From Nemertoderma westbladi (Eukaryota; Xenacoelomorpha; Nemertodermatida; Nemertodermatidae), in contig JAUCBJ010000964.1 in the NCBI GenBank assembly GCA_032718475.1, positions 1-34,290 on the forward strand: DNA of 34,290 bases, in the 5' to 3' direction. The notes beneath the pieces were generated by a model. It was not told where the DNA came from. It worked only from the letters and a program-made list of their open reading frames with translations, and ran no database searches. How positions within the stretch are numbered: the stretch's first letter is position 1; every line of letters starts with the position of its first letter. Shown one piece after another: positions 31,757-34,290 of this stretch. Made by a program: the position numbers and the translations under genes.

Positions 31757-31998
31757 TGTAATATATTTAAAACTTTTTTAAATATAAAGATTAAATAAAA
31801 TATAACATCAAACAAAAAAAAATGAAAAAAAGACTGCAGACACTACAGATGCCATAGATAATACATCTGGCCACGCGAACAAGTATCTTGCATTATCGTC
31901 ACCTGTAATGTATTTAAAACTTTTTTAAATATAAAGATTAAATAAAATATAACATCAAACAAAAAAAAATGAAAAAAAGACTGCAGACACTACAGATG
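31704..31998. repeat. 147-bp tandem duplication
   Basis: 31704-31850 and 31851-31997 are nearly identical; the one difference I see is A against G in GTAAT(A/G)TATTT. The unit contains the 5' edge of the coding block at 31436-31756 with its acceptor-like signal and the A/T-rich sequence before it. Confidence 0.95.
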
Positions 31999-32095
31999 TG
32001 TCTCTGTCTATATGACAGTGATTTCTAACAAACTATTAATTTAGTGTTTGTTTATTTAAGAGATTGACACAGTGAGTAAAGGAAAGTAAGAGTAA

Positions 32096-32389
32096 GGGTG
32101 TGTTCATAAAGTATTTCACGCAATAGGGAGGGGGGGGGGGGGGGGGATCAGGGAAAATTTGCGTGACATACTTTATACTACTACTACGACTAGGATCGGC
32201 ATGCTGCATTGCAGCTGCATTTTTAAGTATGCTGTGCCGGCTTGTCGACAAAATTACGCCGCCACAACTCCCTATCACCTATGACATTTGCTAGATCATC
32301 CGCATCTTCAAGGCCATTGTCCTTTAAGATGCGTCTCAAGAAATTCATGGGCTGACCAGCATGGATTGACATACTTTATGAACACCCCC
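32096..32389. mobile_element. MITE-like element with GTGTTCATAAAGTAT ends
   Basis: The left end at 32096 reads GGGTGTGTTCATAAAGTATT. The right end (32368-32389), read inward, is GGGGGTGTTCATAAAGTATG. An internal inverted copy (GCGTGACATACTTTA) lies at 32161-32175, and a 17-base G run at 32130-32146. I recall similar 'GTGTTCATAAAGTATGTCACGC' repeats from several invertebrate genomes. No transposase and no clear target duplication. Confidence 0.6.
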
Positions 32390-32583
32390 GGATATCAATA
32401 GTAAGTTGTATTATCGTTACATATCTGTGAAGCATACACCACAATTTAATAAAAATTGTTTGATAATGAAAAATTTAAGTACTAGTTATATTTTGGGAAA
32501 AAAAAATTTCAATACGATATAGTGGCTGATAACATATTGGTATTAACTGTGACTTGTAGACTCACCCATTAATTTTGCAGATA

Positions 32584-32810
32584 GGGTGGGAAACTGGACG
32601 CAATAAAAATTCACCCCTCTCCAGGGGAAATTGGACGCAAATAACACATGATTACTCTCAAAACTGTAACCTGTTTTATTGTATTTAGTTTATTGTTTTG
32701 GTTAAAAAAAAACGTGCCACTGTAACCTGCTCCTTTCCCTAAAATGAGAATTTAACATTGAGGCGGGATATTAATTCGCCAAGGCGGGTATTGCGTCTAG
32801 TTTTCCCCCC
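32584..32810. mobile_element. MITE-like element with GGACGCAAT-type ends
   Basis: The left end (32584-32604, GGGTGGGAAACTGGACGCAA) and the reverse complement of 32790-32810 agree at 18 of 21 positions. An internal copy GGGGAAATTGGACGCAAA lies at 32624-32641. Non-coding. Confidence 0.5.
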
Positions 32811-33292
32811 TGTCTCAAATTTTGTAATAGCTTCTTTTTCGATGTTTGTAACATAATATTCTAAACAAATATTTTTATACTCTAAAAATAAAAATAAATA
32901 CCCTATACAACATATTTTTTTATTTTTTTTTATTTTATATTTTTTTAACTTTACATGTTACAAAAATTAATTAATTACGCACCACCTACACTTTATCACA
33001 ATCTATTGATAAATTAGCTATTTAATTCGAATTAAATTAATTGTAAATATATCATATATCGTCGGAAAGGGTCTATAAAGCAGATGCCACCTATCTATAA
33101 AGTGATATCAGATTCTTAGTAGTAACACGGCGTGCACCATGAAATGACCTCAGATATATTTATCCTCACAAATACTTGCAAATGTTTGTAAAATATGTAC
33201 TTGATATGAATAAACTAACGGCCACCATCTCCTTTAGATAAATATTTCGAACATTCAGCATATAAAATATAATATCCATTCTGACACTCAAC

Positions 33293-33446
33293 CTAGAATT
33301 AAAAAAAATAAATAAAAGATTCCTTTAAAATACTACATGCAAAATGTACGCGTTGTATAGGTACTAGAATTAAAAAAAATAAATAAAAGATTCCTTGAAA
33401 ATACTACATGCAAAATACATGCAAAATGTACGCGTTGTATAGGTAC
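33293..33446. repeat. 71-bp tandem duplication
   Basis: Two copies beginning CTAGAATTAAAAAAAATAAA at 33293 and 33364, each ending GTACGCGTTGTATAGGTA. The second has an extra 12 bases from a local repeat of ATGCAAAATACA. Confidence 0.9.
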
Positions 33447-33930
33447 ATGGCATTCTATACGTATAGCTTTCTAGTTTATTTAGAAGGATTTAATGTTTCA
33501 TTGCATGGAAGGCCTTCTTCAGATCAATGTAATGTAATGTAATGTTCATTTAGAAACCACCTATATGCCATTTTTGCCGAAATAAAGATTGCTGCATTTC
33601 TCTATGTTAAAATGTATTCGGAATCCGATTAACACACTTAGAAGGCCATACTCCCACATATAATTGAGATATTTAACGTTTCAAAACCACCTACAGTATA
33701 TGCCAGTTTTGCATAGACAGCATGATAAATAATGTTTTTTTAATACAACCTATATAATACATTTTACTATTAGAAATAGAGTAAGCCCGGGAAACGTTGA
33801 TATAAAATTGGAAACAATGAATAAGGAGCTAGAATTGTTGTTTATTATGATAGAGAGAGATTTGTTTTATATTTTTAAAACTTAATAATCGAATTTGTCT
33901 TAAAGGGTTTTATTTCTTTTTGAGTTATCA

Positions 33931-34003
33931 TATACATATAAGATACATATAAGATACATATAAGATACATATAAGATACATATAAGATACATATAAGATA
34001 CAT
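33931..34003. repeat. 11-bp microsatellite-like array
   Basis: Six to seven tandem copies of ATACATATAAG. Confidence 0.95.
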
Positions 34004-34290
34004 ATTTATTTATTTAATTTAATATCGTACGTTATTAACACAGTAATAAGTACAGCGTAGAAAAGTATACTAATAACTAGGTAGCACAAATAGAGTGTAA
34101 AGTAAGTAAATACAGAGCCAACAGGAACAGACAAACCAGGATTAATGATGGCACATGAACAGCAAGATGGTAGCTAGTAATTTTGTGATATTGGTACAAG
34201 TATTATGTATAACCAGTACTAGTACAGTATGTATGTATACAGCACATTTGTCCACATTTGTCCACATTTGTTCAGCACATAGCCCATTTG

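Larger units (their letters stand above)
32811..34290. other. AT-rich end of window, simple repeats only
   Basis: No coding frame is supported. Two repeats can be named and are listed separately; near the right edge TCCACATTTG is repeated three times (34250-34280). Confidence 0.6.

Noticed and set aside
32036-32278. 80-codon minus frame with a proline run
   Set aside because: The proline run is the poly(G) tract of a MITE-like element read in translation.

Overview
The window looks like a piece of an AT-rich, repeat-dense animal genome, most likely an invertebrate. The reasons are a Ty3/Gypsy retrotransposon whose Gag carries a C-H-C-C motif (a type I know from the animal CsRn1/Kabuki lineage), a tRNA-derived SINE head, MITE-like inverted-repeat elements, minisatellites, splice-like signals, and the absence of bacterial gene organisation. 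I see no intact, confidently host-encoded gene. The species cannot be named from this sequence. No search was run: family calls rest on motifs and on what I know of the families.

Layout. 1-4.2 kb: AT-rich spacer with one GC-rich degenerate tandem repeat. 4.2-5.2 kb (+): decayed copy of a cysteine-rich, repeat-associated family. 5.2-8.9 kb: spacer with a 26-base poly(C) run. 9.0-10.1 kb (-): an interrupted reading frame of about 370 codons, a candidate endogenous copy of a negative-strand RNA virus nucleoprotein. 10.4-15.3 kb: nested non-autonomous DNA elements, each defined by terminal inverted repeats (32/32, 31/33 and 34/38 matches). 15.4-16.1 kb: a 34-bp minisatellite of about 20 copies.

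16.57-21.19 kb (-): a young, GC-rich CsRn1-type Ty3/Gypsy provirus. It has three almost identical 230-bp LTRs, two of them in tandem at its 5' end, and a single pair of ATTG target duplications outside the whole unit. Gag, protease and reverse transcriptase-RNase H-integrase can all be read. A canonical GGGAAAC slippery site followed by a long hairpin joins Gag to Pol. A 16-nt A/T-only insertion and a shift at a G run break the frames.

21.9-24.2 kb (-): two older retroelement remnants, one DIRS-like and one Gypsy-like. 25.2-25.6 kb: a tRNA-derived SINE head beside a 116-bp duplication. 26.1-31.8 kb (-): the least explained part. It is a co-oriented series of decayed coding segments: an OTU-type cysteine protease joined to three zinc knuckles and an R/P-rich tail, then (toward higher coordinates, that is upstream) a protein starting at 29060, a short exon-like piece, a protein of about 200 residues with proline/tyrosine-rich motifs near its start, and an unrecognised protein of more than 300 residues. 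Splice-like signals sit at several edges. It could be one decayed gene, a transposable element or an endogenous virus; I cannot decide. 32.0-34.3 kb: two more MITE-like elements and simple repeats in AT-rich DNA.
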